From Actinomycetota bacterium (GTDB lineage: Bacteria; Actinomycetota; Thermoleophilia; Solirubrobacterales; Solirubrobacteraceae): 25,397 nt of DNA. Below the pieces are notes generated by a model that saw only the letters and a list, made by a program, of their open reading frames with translations, had not been told where the DNA came from and ran no database searches. The position numbers and the translations under genes were made by a program. The DNA is taken from positions 1 to 25,397 of the forward strand of contig WLNX01000002.1 in assembly GCA_009699565.1 (NCBI GenBank), read 5' to 3'. Shown piece after piece: positions 17,563 to 25,397 of the stretch (positions are counted from its first letter, which is position 1; each line of letters starts with the position of its first letter).

Positions 17563-18443
17563 GCTCCGCCTCCCTGCGCAACCCCTGGGGCAAGCCGCGC
17601 TTCCTCGCCGGAGTCACCTGGGTCTACATCATCTGGTCGCTGCTGCCCGTGCTGCTGGCAATCCGCTTCGCCTTCAACGACGGTCGCTCACGCACCACGC
17701 TGCAGGGCTGGTCCACTCGGTGGTTCTTTGGCGACTCCGCATTCAGCGTGTTCGGCGACCCAACGCTGCAGGACGCGTTGACCCACAGCCTGCTGCTGGC
17801 CGGTCTGGCGATGCTGATTGCAACTCCGCTGGGAATCCTGCTGGCAATCGGCCTGCAGCGCTGGCGCGGCCGCGGGTCGGGACCGTCGAACGTGATCGCG
17901 CTGCTTCCTCTCGTAACCCCGGAGCTGGTCTTCGCAGTTGGCCTCTTCCTGCTCTTCACGACGGCTCTCGCGACGATCGGCCTCGGCACGACGGCACAGG
18001 TAATCGGCCACGTCACTTTCTCGATGTCATTTGTCGTCGTGATTGTCCGCGGCAGGCTGATTACCGTCGGACCCGACGTCGAAGAGGCCGCTGCCGACTT
18101 GGGCGCACCCCCTCTAGCGGTTATCTGGCGGATCCTGCTGCCGCTGCTGGCACCGGCGATCGCCGCGAGCCTGCTGATCGTCTTCGCTCTCTCGATCGAC
18201 GACTTCGTCGTAAGCCAGTACCTGGCCTCGGGAGCCGACACGACGACCGTGCCGATGCGTATCTACGCGCAGGCCCGCGCTGCCCCGACCCCCGCGCTCA
18301 ATGCCTTGGCGACGCTGATGCTGTTGATCACTCTGATGGCGCTCGGGCTGGCGTATCTCGTCTTCAAGTTCTTCACGCGCGGCGAAAAAGGTGGTTCCGC
18401 GATCGAACAGATCGCCTCAATCGACTCTGGAGGTGGACGATGA
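17559..18443 (+). CDS. potC: ABC transporter permease, PotC type
   Basis: Second permease subunit, 294 residues, six predicted spans. The EAA loop reads EEAAADLGAPPLAVIWRILL. The segments LPLVTPELVFAVGLFLLF and LSIDDFVVSQYL are hallmarks of PotC/PotI. The ATG overlaps the previous stop by 4 nt and is preceded by GGGAGAGGTGG. Its own stop overlaps the ATPase start by 4 nt. Confidence 0.9.
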   Translation: MSSASLRNPWGKPRFLAGVTWVYIIWSLLPVLLAIRFAFNDGRSRTTLQGWSTRWFFGDSAFSVFGDPTLQDALTHSLLLAGLAMLIATPLGILLAIGLQRWRGRGSGPSNVIALLPLVTPELVFAVGLFLLFTTALATIGLGTTAQVIGHVTFSMSFVVVIVRGRLITVGPDVEEAAADLGAPPLAVIWRILLPLLAPAIAASLLIVFALSIDDFVVSQYLASGADTTTVPMRIYAQARAAPTPALNALATLMLLITLMALGLAYLVFKFFTRGEKGGSAIEQIASIDSGGGR

Positions 18444-19561
18444 GCAGGGGAGATATCCGGCTCGAAGGTCTGGTCAAACGCTATGGCGATGTTCTTGCCG
18501 TGGACGGAATAGATCTGCACGTGCCACCCGGCGAATTCTTCACGATGCTCGGCCCGTCGGGCTGCGGCAAGACAACCACCCTGCGGATGATCGCCGGCTT
18601 CGAACGCCCTGACGAGGGCGAGATCCTGCTTGACGGCAGCGACATGTCGAACACTCCGCCGCACAAACGCGACGTCAACACCGTCTTCCAGAGCTACGCG
18701 CTCTTCACCCACATGACGGTTGAGGAGAACGTCGCCTTCGGCCTTCGCTACAGGAAGGTGTCGAAGTCGGAGGTTGCGAGCCGCGTCAAGAAGGTGATGG
18801 AGATGGTTCAGATTGGCGAACTCGGCCAGCGGCGCCCGTCGGAGCTCTCAGGCGGACAGCAGCAGCGGGTCGCCCTGGCGCGGGCGCTGGTCCTAGAGGC
18901 GCCGGTCCTGCTGCTGGACGAACCGCTTGGCGCGCTCGACGCGAGGCTAAGGCTTGATCTTCAGGTCGAACTGAAGCGGATTCAGGAACAGCTTGAGGTC
19001 AGCTTCATCTACGTGACGCACGATCAGGACGAGGCGCTGACGATGAGCGATCGCGTCGCCGTCATGAAGGGCGGCAGAATCGAGCAGTGCGACGCGCCGC
19101 AGAAGCTCTACGAGGAGCCCGACACGGCCTTCGTAGCCAACTTCCTCGGGTCGGCCAACCTGCTCAGCGTGACCGCGCGCGCTTCAGGGGCAGGCTGCGA
19201 GCTGTCGCTCGGCAACTTCACTCTCAAGAGCGACAGCGCTCCCGAGCAGGCCGGCGTCGGGACCGCGATGATTCGCCCCGAGTACGTCAAGCTGGAGCCG
19301 CAGGGCAGCGACGCCGAGAACCGCATCCCCGGAATGGTCGAAGAGGTTGTCTACATGGGATTCCACCAGGATGTCCGCGTGAGGCTGGCCAATGGAGACC
19401 TGATCCGCGCCGATGTCCCAAGCGACGGGGAGGGTGAGGAGTACGAGCAGGGCAACGCCGTCTCGGTCTACCTGCGGGCCGCGAACCTGCGAGTCCTCGA
19501 CGACGAGCCGAGCGGCGAGCCTGAGCCAGCCGACGGACAGCCCGCCGACCAGCAGTCCTAG
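18440..19561 (+). CDS. potA: ABC transporter ATP-binding protein, PotA type
   Basis: A 373-residue ATPase of the polyamine/opine importer family. The ABC domain (about 1-235) has GPSGCGKTT, a Q-loop in VFQSYALF, signature LSGGQQQRVALARAL, Walker B VLLLDEPLGALD and switch His in VTHDQDEAL. The C-terminal TOBE-type regulatory domain (about 270-350) includes IRPEYVKLEP and VVYMGFHQDVRV. The last 20 or so residues are Glu/Pro/Asp-rich. The start at ATG 18440 has GGAGG 6 nt upstream and overlaps the potC stop as ATGA. The frame is open much further upstream, but that part lies within potC in another frame. Cytoplasmic, powers the two permeases. Confidence 0.93.
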   Translation: MSRGDIRLEGLVKRYGDVLAVDGIDLHVPPGEFFTMLGPSGCGKTTTLRMIAGFERPDEGEILLDGSDMSNTPPHKRDVNTVFQSYALFTHMTVEENVAFGLRYRKVSKSEVASRVKKVMEMVQIGELGQRRPSELSGGQQQRVALARALVLEAPVLLLDEPLGALDARLRLDLQVELKRIQEQLEVSFIYVTHDQDEALTMSDRVAVMKGGRIEQCDAPQKLYEEPDTAFVANFLGSANLLSVTARASGAGCELSLGNFTLKSDSAPEQAGVGTAMIRPEYVKLEPQGSDAENRIPGMVEEVVYMGFHQDVRVRLANGDLIRADVPSDGEGEEYEQGNAVSVYLRAANLRVLDDEPSGEPEPADGQPADQQS

Positions 19562-19674
19562 TTCAAGAACGCCGCCGGGCATCGTCGGAAGATGCTGCTG
19601 ACACAGGCGAATCTACGCGAGCATCGGCAGTTAGTGGCAAAGTCCAATTCCCAACTACGCCAGGAGCAGGCGAC

Positions 19675-20877
19675 ATGAGCGGTTCCCCTGACACACCAAC
19701 TCCCGAAGATTTCCTGTCATTGAGCGGGCCGGAGCTTGAGCTGCAGGCAAGGGCGCGAAAGTTCGCCGACGAGATTCTGCAACCGCTCGAGCTGGAGGCT
19801 GAGATGAACGGCGGCCGGCTCCCGGCCGAGGCGCTGACGCGAATCAAGGAGGAGTCACTGTCGCGCAGACTGAGCGGCGGGCTTCACGCCAAGGAGCACG
19901 GCGGCAACAGCTGGAGCCACGTCGAGTGGTTCCTCGTCGAAGAACAGCTCGGGCGGATAACAAACGCGGTCTCTTGGCACATGCCGACCGCCTACAACGT
20001 TCTCGCCCACGGATCTCCTCAGCAGATAGAGAAGTACCTGCTCCCCGGCCTTCGAGGTGAGACGCACGACGCCTATGCCGTGACCGAAGAGCACGCAGGG
20101 TCAGATCCTTCCGGGATCACAACGATCGCTGTACGCGACGGCGAAGGCTGGGCGATAAACGGCGAAAAGTGGTTCGTTACCTACGGGGACGTGGCCGCGG
20201 TCTTCATCGTGATGGCCAACGCAATGGTTGATGGAGAGCCCCAGGGAACGCTCTTCCTGATCGATTCCGATGCCTCCGGAATCGAGGTTGTCGACAATCC
20301 ACCCTTCACACACACGTACCCCCACGGACACCCAACCATCCGCTTCACCGACGTCAGGGTTGGCGACGACGCGATCATCGGCGGGCTGGGAGGCGGCGAT
20401 GATCTCCAACGCGACTGGTTCTCGGAGGAGCGGCTCGGGATTGCAGCCCGCTGCTCGGGAGCAATGACGAGGCTGATCGAGGAGACAACAGCCTGGGCGA
20501 TTGAGCGGGAGCAGGGCGGCTCGCGGATCATTGACTACCAAGGAGTCTCGTTCCCGCTTGCCGACTCGGCGGCCGACGTTGCAGCCGGCCGCCTACTCGG
20601 ACTGCACACCGCGCGCCTCGCGGATGCGGGCGCCGACCCGAAGCTGGTTCACGCCAAGTCGTCGATGGCGAAGCTGTTCATGAGCGAAGCGGCGTGCCGC
20701 TGCGCCGACCGCTGTCTGCAGATCTTCGGAGGCCGCGGCTACATGCGCAGCAACGTTGCCGAGCGCTTCTGGCGGGAGCTGAGGGTTGATCGGATCTGGG
20801 AGGGAACGAGCGAGATTCAGCGGCTGATCATTGCCCGGGCACTGGAACGCAGAGGGGTCGAGCGAGTAATTCAGTAA
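19675..20877 (+). CDS. Acyl-CoA dehydrogenase
   Basis: A 400-residue FAD-dependent acyl-CoA dehydrogenase. The N-terminal helical domain includes ARKFADEILQPLELEAEMNG. The middle beta domain has the flavin-contacting VTEEHAGSDPSGITT and NGEKWFVTYGDVA. The C-terminal helices include LQIFGGRGYM and the catalytic Glu376 in IWEGTSEIQRLI. It oxidises an acyl-CoA to the 2-enoyl-CoA and passes electrons to ETF; chain length cannot be judged. AGGAG lies 8 nt before the ATG. The 113-nt gap after the importer ATPase shows no clear terminator or promoter, so it may be cotranscribed with it. Its stop overlaps the next start as TAATG, so the two products are made together. Confidence 0.9.
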   Translation: MSGSPDTPTPEDFLSLSGPELELQARARKFADEILQPLELEAEMNGGRLPAEALTRIKEESLSRRLSGGLHAKEHGGNSWSHVEWFLVEEQLGRITNAVSWHMPTAYNVLAHGSPQQIEKYLLPGLRGETHDAYAVTEEHAGSDPSGITTIAVRDGEGWAINGEKWFVTYGDVAAVFIVMANAMVDGEPQGTLFLIDSDASGIEVVDNPPFTHTYPHGHPTIRFTDVRVGDDAIIGGLGGGDDLQRDWFSEERLGIAARCSGAMTRLIEETTAWAIEREQGGSRIIDYQGVSFPLADSAADVAAGRLLGLHTARLADAGADPKLVHAKSSMAKLFMSEAACRCADRCLQIFGGRGYMRSNVAERFWRELRVDRIWEGTSEIQRLIIARALERRGVERVIQ

Positions 20878-22955
20878 TGGACCTCGGCCGGCTGCTCAAC
20901 CCGAAGTCGATTGCGGTCGTTGGAGCCAGCGAGCGCGCTGCATCCTACGGCGGGGAGGCGCTGCTCAACCTGAAGAGGCTTGGATACGCCGGGGATGTCT
21001 GGGCCGTCAACCCCAGCCGTGAGCAGGTCCACGGCTTCAAGTGCTTCGGTTCTCTTTCAGATCTGCCCGCGCCCCCCGACGCAGTGGTTGTCGCCATTCC
21101 CGCCGCAGACGTCGCCACCGTAATCGAGCAGGCAGGCAGGCTCGGCTGCGGCGGTGCGGTCGTTTTCGCTGCGGGCTTCTCCGAATCACAAGGCGGTACG
21201 GAGCTGCAGGATCGACTGATCGCTGCTGCGCGCGAACACAACCTTCCCGTCTGCGGCCCCAACGGCAACGGGATCGTTTCGATGGCGTCGAACTTCGCGC
21301 TCTGGGGTGACATGGTTGGACCGCGCCCGGCGGGGCCGGTTGCGCTGATCTCACAGTCGGGCAACATCGCAGTCAATGCGATCGCCTCACGTCGCGGCTT
21401 GCGCATGCACAGCGTCGTCTCATGCGGGAATCAGGCGATCCTGCAGGCAGCCGACTACCTGGAGGCGTTCTGCGCGCTGGACGGAGTTCGCTCCGTCGCC
21501 TGCTACCTCGAAGCGGAGGGTGACGGGGAGCGCTGGGCCCGGGCGCTAGCCGCCTGCGCAGAAGCCGAGGTTGCGGTGACGATCCTCAAAGCCGGCTCAT
21601 CGGAAGCCGGAGCCGCGGCAGCGCAGGCCCACACCGGCGCGGTCGCCGGTGACCAGCGAGTCTTCCAGGCAATGGCTGAGGCGGCAGGAGCTGCATGGGC
21701 GCGCGACCCTCACGAGCTGCTGGAGATATCCAAGGCGCTGGCGACTTCGCAACGGGGTGGGCTCGCTGAGGGCGTCGCCGTCATGACATGCTCCGGCGGC
21801 GATTCAAGCGTCTGCGCCGACCTTGCAGCGGAGATTGGCGTGCTCCTCCCGGAGCTGCAGCCTGCGACGCTGGCTCGCCTTGACGAACTCCTTCCCGAAG
21901 CAGCGACCGCAGCAAATCCGCTCGACTACACGGCGCTGCTTTGGGGCGACCCCCAAGCGATCGAGGGTCTCGTCCGCGTCCTCGCAGACGACCCGGGAAT
22001 CGGGCGTGTCCTGGTTCTCTACGACCAGCCGGACGGCCTCGACGGCGACGCCGTTGACTCCTGGGCCCAGGCGCTGCACGGCGTACGCGCTGCGACCGAC
22101 TGCCCCGCGGAGCTTCTGGTCTGTTCAACGCTGCCGGAGCTGATGCCGGACGATGTTGCGCAGTCGCTGGGCGCGGACGGCATTGCGGCACTGGCCGGCC
22201 TTCACACAGGCCTGCGGGCGATCAAGGAGCTGATCAATGACCCGCCGACTGCCGAGCGGATCGCAGCTATCGGCGATCTTTGTGCCCAGATGGCGTCGGT
22301 CGACGCTGACCGCGAACTGGAGTGGCTTGCCGAACACGAAGCCAAGGCACTCCTTCGAGAGCGCGGGCTGGCAGTACCCGACGGCCGCATCGTCGACAGC
22401 CCCGCTGACGCTGCGGCGGCGCTCAGTGAGCTGGGCGGCCCCGTCGCGATCAAGCTCTCAGGCCGCGACCTGCGTCACAAGAGCGAGCTCGGAGCGCTGG
22501 AACTGAATGTTGCGGACGAGACTGCGGCACGGGCCGCCCATGAAAGGCTCAGTGCACTTCCTGCTGCATCGGATGCAGAGGTTCTTGTTGAGGCGATGGC
22601 GCCGACGGGAGTCGAGATGATTGTCGCTGCCCGAACCGACGCGGTTGTTCCCGTACTCACGGTTGGCCTTGGTGGGATTTGGACCGAACTGCTGGGTGAC
22701 GCTGCCGTGATCCCGCTTCCCGCCTCGGCAAGCGAGATTGAGCTGTCAGTGCGCGGCCTGCGCGGCGCGGCGCTGCTGGAAGGCGGCCGTGGCGGCTCCG
22801 AGCTCGCGATCGATGCTCTCTCTGAATTTGCAGCGGCTCTCGGTGAACTGCTGATCAGCGAAGGGCTGGAACTAATCGAGTGCAACCCCGTGATCGTCGG
22901 CAACGACGGCGCCGTCGCAGCGGACGCTCTGATCGCCCTGCGATCCGCTCAGTAG
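20877..22955 (+). CDS. ADP-forming acyl-CoA synthetase (acetyl-CoA synthetase / succinyl-CoA ligase-like, fused)
   Basis: A 692-residue fusion of both parts of an NDP-forming acyl-CoA synthetase. The N-terminal CoA-binding domain has SIAVVGASERAASYGG. The ligase domains follow with CGPNGNG, ISQSGN and the AQAHTGAVAGD segment, whose His252 corresponds to the phosphorylated His of the family. The C-terminal ATP-grasp domain (about 465-692) has VAIKLSGRDLRHKSELGALE, VGLGGIWTELLGD and ECNPVIVG. The enzyme converts an acid, CoA and ATP to acyl-CoA and ADP, or the reverse. With the dehydrogenase it forms an activate-then-oxidise pair. It starts one nucleotide inside the dehydrogenase stop. Its end overlaps the convergent deacetylase gene by 7 nt. 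Confidence 0.88.
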   Translation: MDLGRLLNPKSIAVVGASERAASYGGEALLNLKRLGYAGDVWAVNPSREQVHGFKCFGSLSDLPAPPDAVVVAIPAADVATVIEQAGRLGCGGAVVFAAGFSESQGGTELQDRLIAAAREHNLPVCGPNGNGIVSMASNFALWGDMVGPRPAGPVALISQSGNIAVNAIASRRGLRMHSVVSCGNQAILQAADYLEAFCALDGVRSVACYLEAEGDGERWARALAACAEAEVAVTILKAGSSEAGAAAAQAHTGAVAGDQRVFQAMAEAAGAAWARDPHELLEISKALATSQRGGLAEGVAVMTCSGGDSSVCADLAAEIGVLLPELQPATLARLDELLPEAATAANPLDYTALLWGDPQAIEGLVRVLADDPGIGRVLVLYDQPDGLDGDAVDSWAQALHGVRAATDCPAELLVCSTLPELMPDDVAQSLGADGIAALAGLHTGLRAIKELINDPPTAERIAAIGDLCAQMASVDADRELEWLAEHEAKALLRERGLAVPDGRIVDSPADAAAALSELGGPVAIKLSGRDLRHKSELGALELNVADETAARAAHERLSALPAASDAEVLVEAMAPTGVEMIVAARTDAVVPVLTVGLGGIWTELLGDAAVIPLPASASEIELSVRGLRGAALLEGGRGGSELAIDALSEFAAALGELLISEGLELIECNPVIVGNDGAVAADALIALRSAQ

Positions 22956-23857
22956 CCGCCGCTGACGCCATCGCCGGTGCGGACTCGCTCGGCGACCGTG
23001 GCGGCGGAGTCTGTGCCGTTGACCCGAACCCGCGGCAGCGCGTACGGGTCGTCGCTCTTGCTTGCGATGCCCGGCTCGACTGTCGTGGCGCCGTCGTAGC
23101 CGGCGGCCTTAACTGCCGCGCGCACGCGCGCGTCGTTTACGCCGGCCGGGTAGCAGAAGAAGTCGACCGGGACATTGAACTTCTGCTGGAGGAGCTTGCG
23201 CGAGTCAACCAGCTCGGTTCGCAGAGTCGCGTCGTCGAGCGTCGTCAGGTCGGGGTGGGTGAGCGTGTGCGAGTCAATCTCCCAGCCGGCGGCGATGAGG
23301 CCGTTGACCTGGCTTGTCGTCAGCCCGCCCTTGCCGATGTTCTTGCCTTCGAGGTTGAGTACGCCCGGCCAGCCAGCCGCCCGCAGGATCGGCTTTGCCG
23401 TCACCGAATGGCTGAGGTACCCGTCATCGAAGCTGACGACGACCGGCTTGGGCGGGAGCCCCGGGCCGCCGTTCCAAGCCTTCCAAACCTGATTCAAAGT
23501 GACGCCCTGATAGCCATCCTTCTTGAGCAGGGCAATGGTGGCCTTGAAGGTCTCGGCCGGCGTCCAAAGCTCGGCCATCGGCGTGCCTGCTGAGGGCGCC
23601 TTGATTACGTGGTACATCAGGATTGGAACGCCACCGCGGTAGCTGCCTGTCGCCACCGGCGGAGCGCCATCAGCGCCAGCCCGCTCTGGAGCGCTGCCGG
23701 CGCTGCTCGGCTGGGCGGCCGTTGCAGGCGCTGCAGCGTTGGGACTCTGCGACTTCAGCGGGCCGGTGACCAGCACAAGCGCAACTGCGACGACGACAAG
23801 CGCGGTGACGATAACGACGAGCCTGCGCTGGCGAACGGCGGCGGAGGGACGGCTCAC
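22949..23857 (-). CDS. Membrane-anchored polysaccharide deacetylase (NodB/CE4 family)
   Basis: A 302-residue protein with a basic N-terminus, one membrane anchor or signal (about 12-31, RLVVIVTALVVVAVALVLV), a Ser/Ala/Pro linker (about 35-70) and a NodB domain. Catalytic features: VPILMYHVI (about 78-86), SFDDGY with Asp144 and Asp145, the metal-binding SHTLTHPDL with His197 and His201, and FCYPAG (234-239). It should remove acetyl groups from an extracellular polymer such as peptidoglycan GlcNAc. The GTG start overlaps the HD gene stop by 4 nt (GTGA), so it is coupled to it, and it is the last gene of the ppk unit visible here. Confidence 0.88.
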   Translation of the reverse strand: MSRPSAAVRQRRLVVIVTALVVVAVALVLVTGPLKSQSPNAAAPATAAQPSSAGSAPERAGADGAPPVATGSYRGGVPILMYHVIKAPSAGTPMAELWTPAETFKATIALLKKDGYQGVTLNQVWKAWNGGPGLPPKPVVVSFDDGYLSHSVTAKPILRAAGWPGVLNLEGKNIGKGGLTTSQVNGLIAAGWEIDSHTLTHPDLTTLDDATLRTELVDSRKLLQQKFNVPVDFFCYPAGVNDARVRAAVKAAGYDGATTVEPGIASKSDDPYALPRVRVNGTDSAATVAERVRTGDGVSGGY

Positions 23858-24666
23858 AGCCGGAATACGGGCACGAGGCGCTTCTCGTGCTCGCCCTCGA
23901 TCCTTGCCACGACTTCAAGATGCGACTCAAGCGGGGTCCCGCGCAGCTTCGTCCCGAGGCCCTCGTCGACTTGGAAGATGCCGGCGCTGTTGCTCATCTC
24001 GATCTCAACGCGCACGGCGGTGTCGCGCCCGGGACTGATCTTGACCTCCTCGATCGCGTAAGCCGAGAGCGAGTGGATGTTCTTCTCCCCCGCCTCGAAC
24101 GGAAGACGCGCGCGGCCTTTGGCCATGTCGAGGGCGTCGGCGACGCGTACGATCGACCCCTCGATCGTCACCGGCTCGCCCTTCGAGCGGTGAGAGATGA
24201 TCGCGTGCATCGCCTCGCTGGCAATCACTGTCCGCTCCGGTTCTTCGTAGATCCCTTCGAGCAGCTCAGGGAGCAGATCGGCGGCGAGGAATAGTGAGTA
24301 GGTCTCATGATCGTTGCGGTTGATCGACAGTCCGAGGTCGTGCAGCAGTGCTCCTGCCGCAATCACAACTTCAGCATCCCGCTCGGTCAGTCCGTGATCG
24401 GTGACGATCCCGCCCTCGACTCCGCGCTTTGCCAACAGCCGCGTCAGGCGCAGAGCGATATTGGTGACGATCTGAATGTGGACCCAGGAGTGGTCCGACA
24501 TTCCCAGCCGGTTCGCGTTAAGGCCCGCCATGTACCAGGTCGCCTTGATCCGCTCGCTGGAGTTGACGGCGGCGATCAGCTTCTCAAGTTTGCGGTTACC
24601 TCGGGCAGGTACGGAGATCTCGGCCTCGAGGATCCGCTGCTTGAGCTGGTCGGAGTCGTCGGCCAC
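23854..24666 (-). CDS. HD-domain metal-dependent phosphohydrolase
   Basis: A 270-residue cytoplasmic protein with an HD domain: HSWVH with His59, LLHDLG with His109-Asp110, NDHET with His120, MHAIISHR (His154, His159) and VADALD (Asp177). The last 60 or so residues (VKISPGRDTAVRVEIEMSN and on) form a separate beta-rich tail. HD proteins hydrolyse phosphate esters of nucleotides and related molecules; the substrate is unknown. It starts with GTG 5 nt after ppk, with no strong binding site, and overlaps the deacetylase. Position next to ppk suggests a link to polyphosphate or (p)ppGpp-type metabolism, which is inference only. Confidence 0.8.
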   Translation of the reverse strand: MADDSDQLKQRILEAEISVPARGNRKLEKLIAAVNSSERIKATWYMAGLNANRLGMSDHSWVHIQIVTNIALRLTRLLAKRGVEGGIVTDHGLTERDAEVVIAAGALLHDLGLSINRNDHETYSLFLAADLLPELLEGIYEEPERTVIASEAMHAIISHRSKGEPVTIEGSIVRVADALDMAKGRARLPFEAGEKNIHSLSAYAIEEVKISPGRDTAVRVEIEMSNSAGIFQVDEGLGTKLRGTPLESHLEVVARIEGEHEKRLVPVFRL

Positions 24667-24671
24667 AGCGG

Positions 24672-25397
24672 TTACAGCGACGCCTCGGCTACGCGGGCGC
24701 TGGCGAGCGAGAGCAGCTCGCGCTGGGCGCTGCGCGGCTCGTCGTCGGGGCCTGCCAGGACCGGCGTCCAGCGTCCGTCGCTCTGCAGTTCCCAGGCATT
24801 GACGTTGTCGAGCAGACAGCGCTCGAGCGTGTCGAGAACTTCCGCGCGGCAGATTGGATCCTTCACCGGAGTCAGCAGCTCAACGCGGTTGTCGAGGTTG
24901 CGGGGCATCAGGTCGGCCGAACCGATGTAGACCTCGACCTCGTCGCCGTGTTCGAAGGTGTAGATCCTCGAGTGCTCGAGGAAACGGCCGACGACGGAGA
25001 CCACACGAATGTTCTCCGACATTCCGGGGACCCCCGGGATCAGGCAACAGATGCCGCGTACATTCAGCTCGATCTTCACTCCCGCCTGCGAAGCGCGGTA
25101 GAGCGCCTCGATCACTTCCGGGTGGACCAGAGCGTTCATCTTCATCCTGATGCGTCCGTGGCGCCCTTCGCTGTGGGCGGCAATGACGCGGTCGATCCGC
25201 TCAAGGATCCCACCGAGCATGAAGTGCGGCGCGGCCAAGACCTCGCGGTAGTTGGCGGGCCTGCCGTAGCCGGTTAGGAAGTTGAACATCTCGGCGACGT
25301 CGGCGCCGATCTTGTCGTCGCATGTGAAGAGGCCAAAATCGGTGTACAGACGAGCGGTCGTCGGGTGGTAGTTGCCGGTACCCACGTGCACATAGCG
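24672..25397 (-). CDS. ppk: Polyphosphate kinase 1, C-terminal part (partial, runs off the window)
   Basis: The frame enters from the right edge reading RYVHVGTGNYHPTTARLYTD and gives 241 visible residues. This is the C-terminal catalytic half of PPK1: FGLFTCDDKIGADVAEMFN, RGICCLIPGVPG, GRFLEHSRIYTF (the second conserved active-site His, H592 in E. coli numbering), YIGSADLMPRNLDNRVE. The autophosphorylated His lies upstream, outside the window. The enzyme makes polyphosphate from ATP. The tail after NAWELQSDGRW is about 35 residues with ENDs typical of the family. The HD gene follows 5 nt later, so ppk is the probable lead or upstream gene of a three-gene unit. Confidence 0.93.
   Translation of the reverse strand, partial: RYVHVGTGNYHPTTARLYTDFGLFTCDDKIGADVAEMFNFLTGYGRPANYREVLAAPHFMLGGILERIDRVIAAHSEGRHGRIRMKMNALVHPEVIEALYRASQAGVKIELNVRGICCLIPGVPGMSENIRVVSVVGRFLEHSRIYTFEHGDEVEVYIGSADLMPRNLDNRVELLTPVKDPICRAEVLDTLERCLLDNVNAWELQSDGRWTPVLAGPDDEPRSAQRELLSLASARVAEASL

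Noticed and set aside
17720..18439. An upstream extension of the PotA-type ATPase frame by about 240 codons.
   Set aside because: It lies inside potC in another frame, is Arg-rich and unlike any domain. The ATG at 18440 has GGAGG and the usual ATGA overlap.
19562..19674. A possible terminator or promoter between the importer ATPase and the acyl-CoA dehydrogenase.
   Set aside because: I found only short imperfect inverted matches, no T-run and no convincing -35/-10 pair; only the AGGAG binding site is supportable.

Overview
The window is GC-rich, densely packed and has no RNA genes, insertion sequences or CRISPR arrays that I can see. A bacterial actinomycete-type lineage (Actinomycetota) fits best. 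The reasons are 11-bp direct repeats with TTCAC cores of the Streptomyces/Mycobacterium PHO-box type, many start codons only 6-9 nt behind a TANNNT -10 hexamer (leaderless transcripts), frequent GTG starts, and the general protein style. Thermoleophilia/Solirubrobacterales is my guess within that group; the sequence alone does not prove it. The theme at both ends is phosphate. From 5320 down to 1 on the minus strand runs a phosphate operon: a receiver-less PhoB-type DNA-binding protein, a degenerate PstS-like lipoprotein, pstS, pstC, pstA, pstB and the first codons of phoU. Two repeat arrays that look like PHO boxes sit before pstS and before the regulator. Divergent from it (5429-6055) is a DUF47/PhoU-like protein. 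At the right end, also on the minus strand, are the C-terminal part of polyphosphate kinase ppk1, an HD-domain protein and a membrane-anchored polysaccharide deacetylase, in that order of transcription. Between them is a mixed region. 6143-8320 is a secreted three-part cell-wall protein (MltB-like transglycosylase, zinc-site-degenerate M23/LytM fold, M15-like carboxypeptidase). 8301-10247 (minus) is an ABC-F ATPase, divergent from a secreted alpha/beta hydrolase (10272-11696), with overlapping -10 hexamers between them. Then come a 95-residue membrane protein and a 661-residue two-domain fatty acyl-CoA reductase of the Marinobacter Maqu_2507 type. 14117-22955 on the plus strand looks like a catabolic block: a Rieske oxygenase of the quaternary-amine/CntA-GbcA type, a complete PotDBCA-type ABC importer whose binding protein has a Tat-lipoprotein signal, an acyl-CoA dehydrogenase and an ADP-forming acyl-CoA synthetase. 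I infer uptake and oxidation of an amine-containing compound followed by CoA-thioester chemistry; the substrate cannot be read from sequence. The most interesting points are the degenerate PstS plus receiver-less regulator under a triple PHO-box-like array, the binding-protein gene whose only start consistent with its Tat signal is a CTG directly behind a TTGACA/-10 promoter, and the pseudo-LytM domain between two apparently active wall hydrolases.
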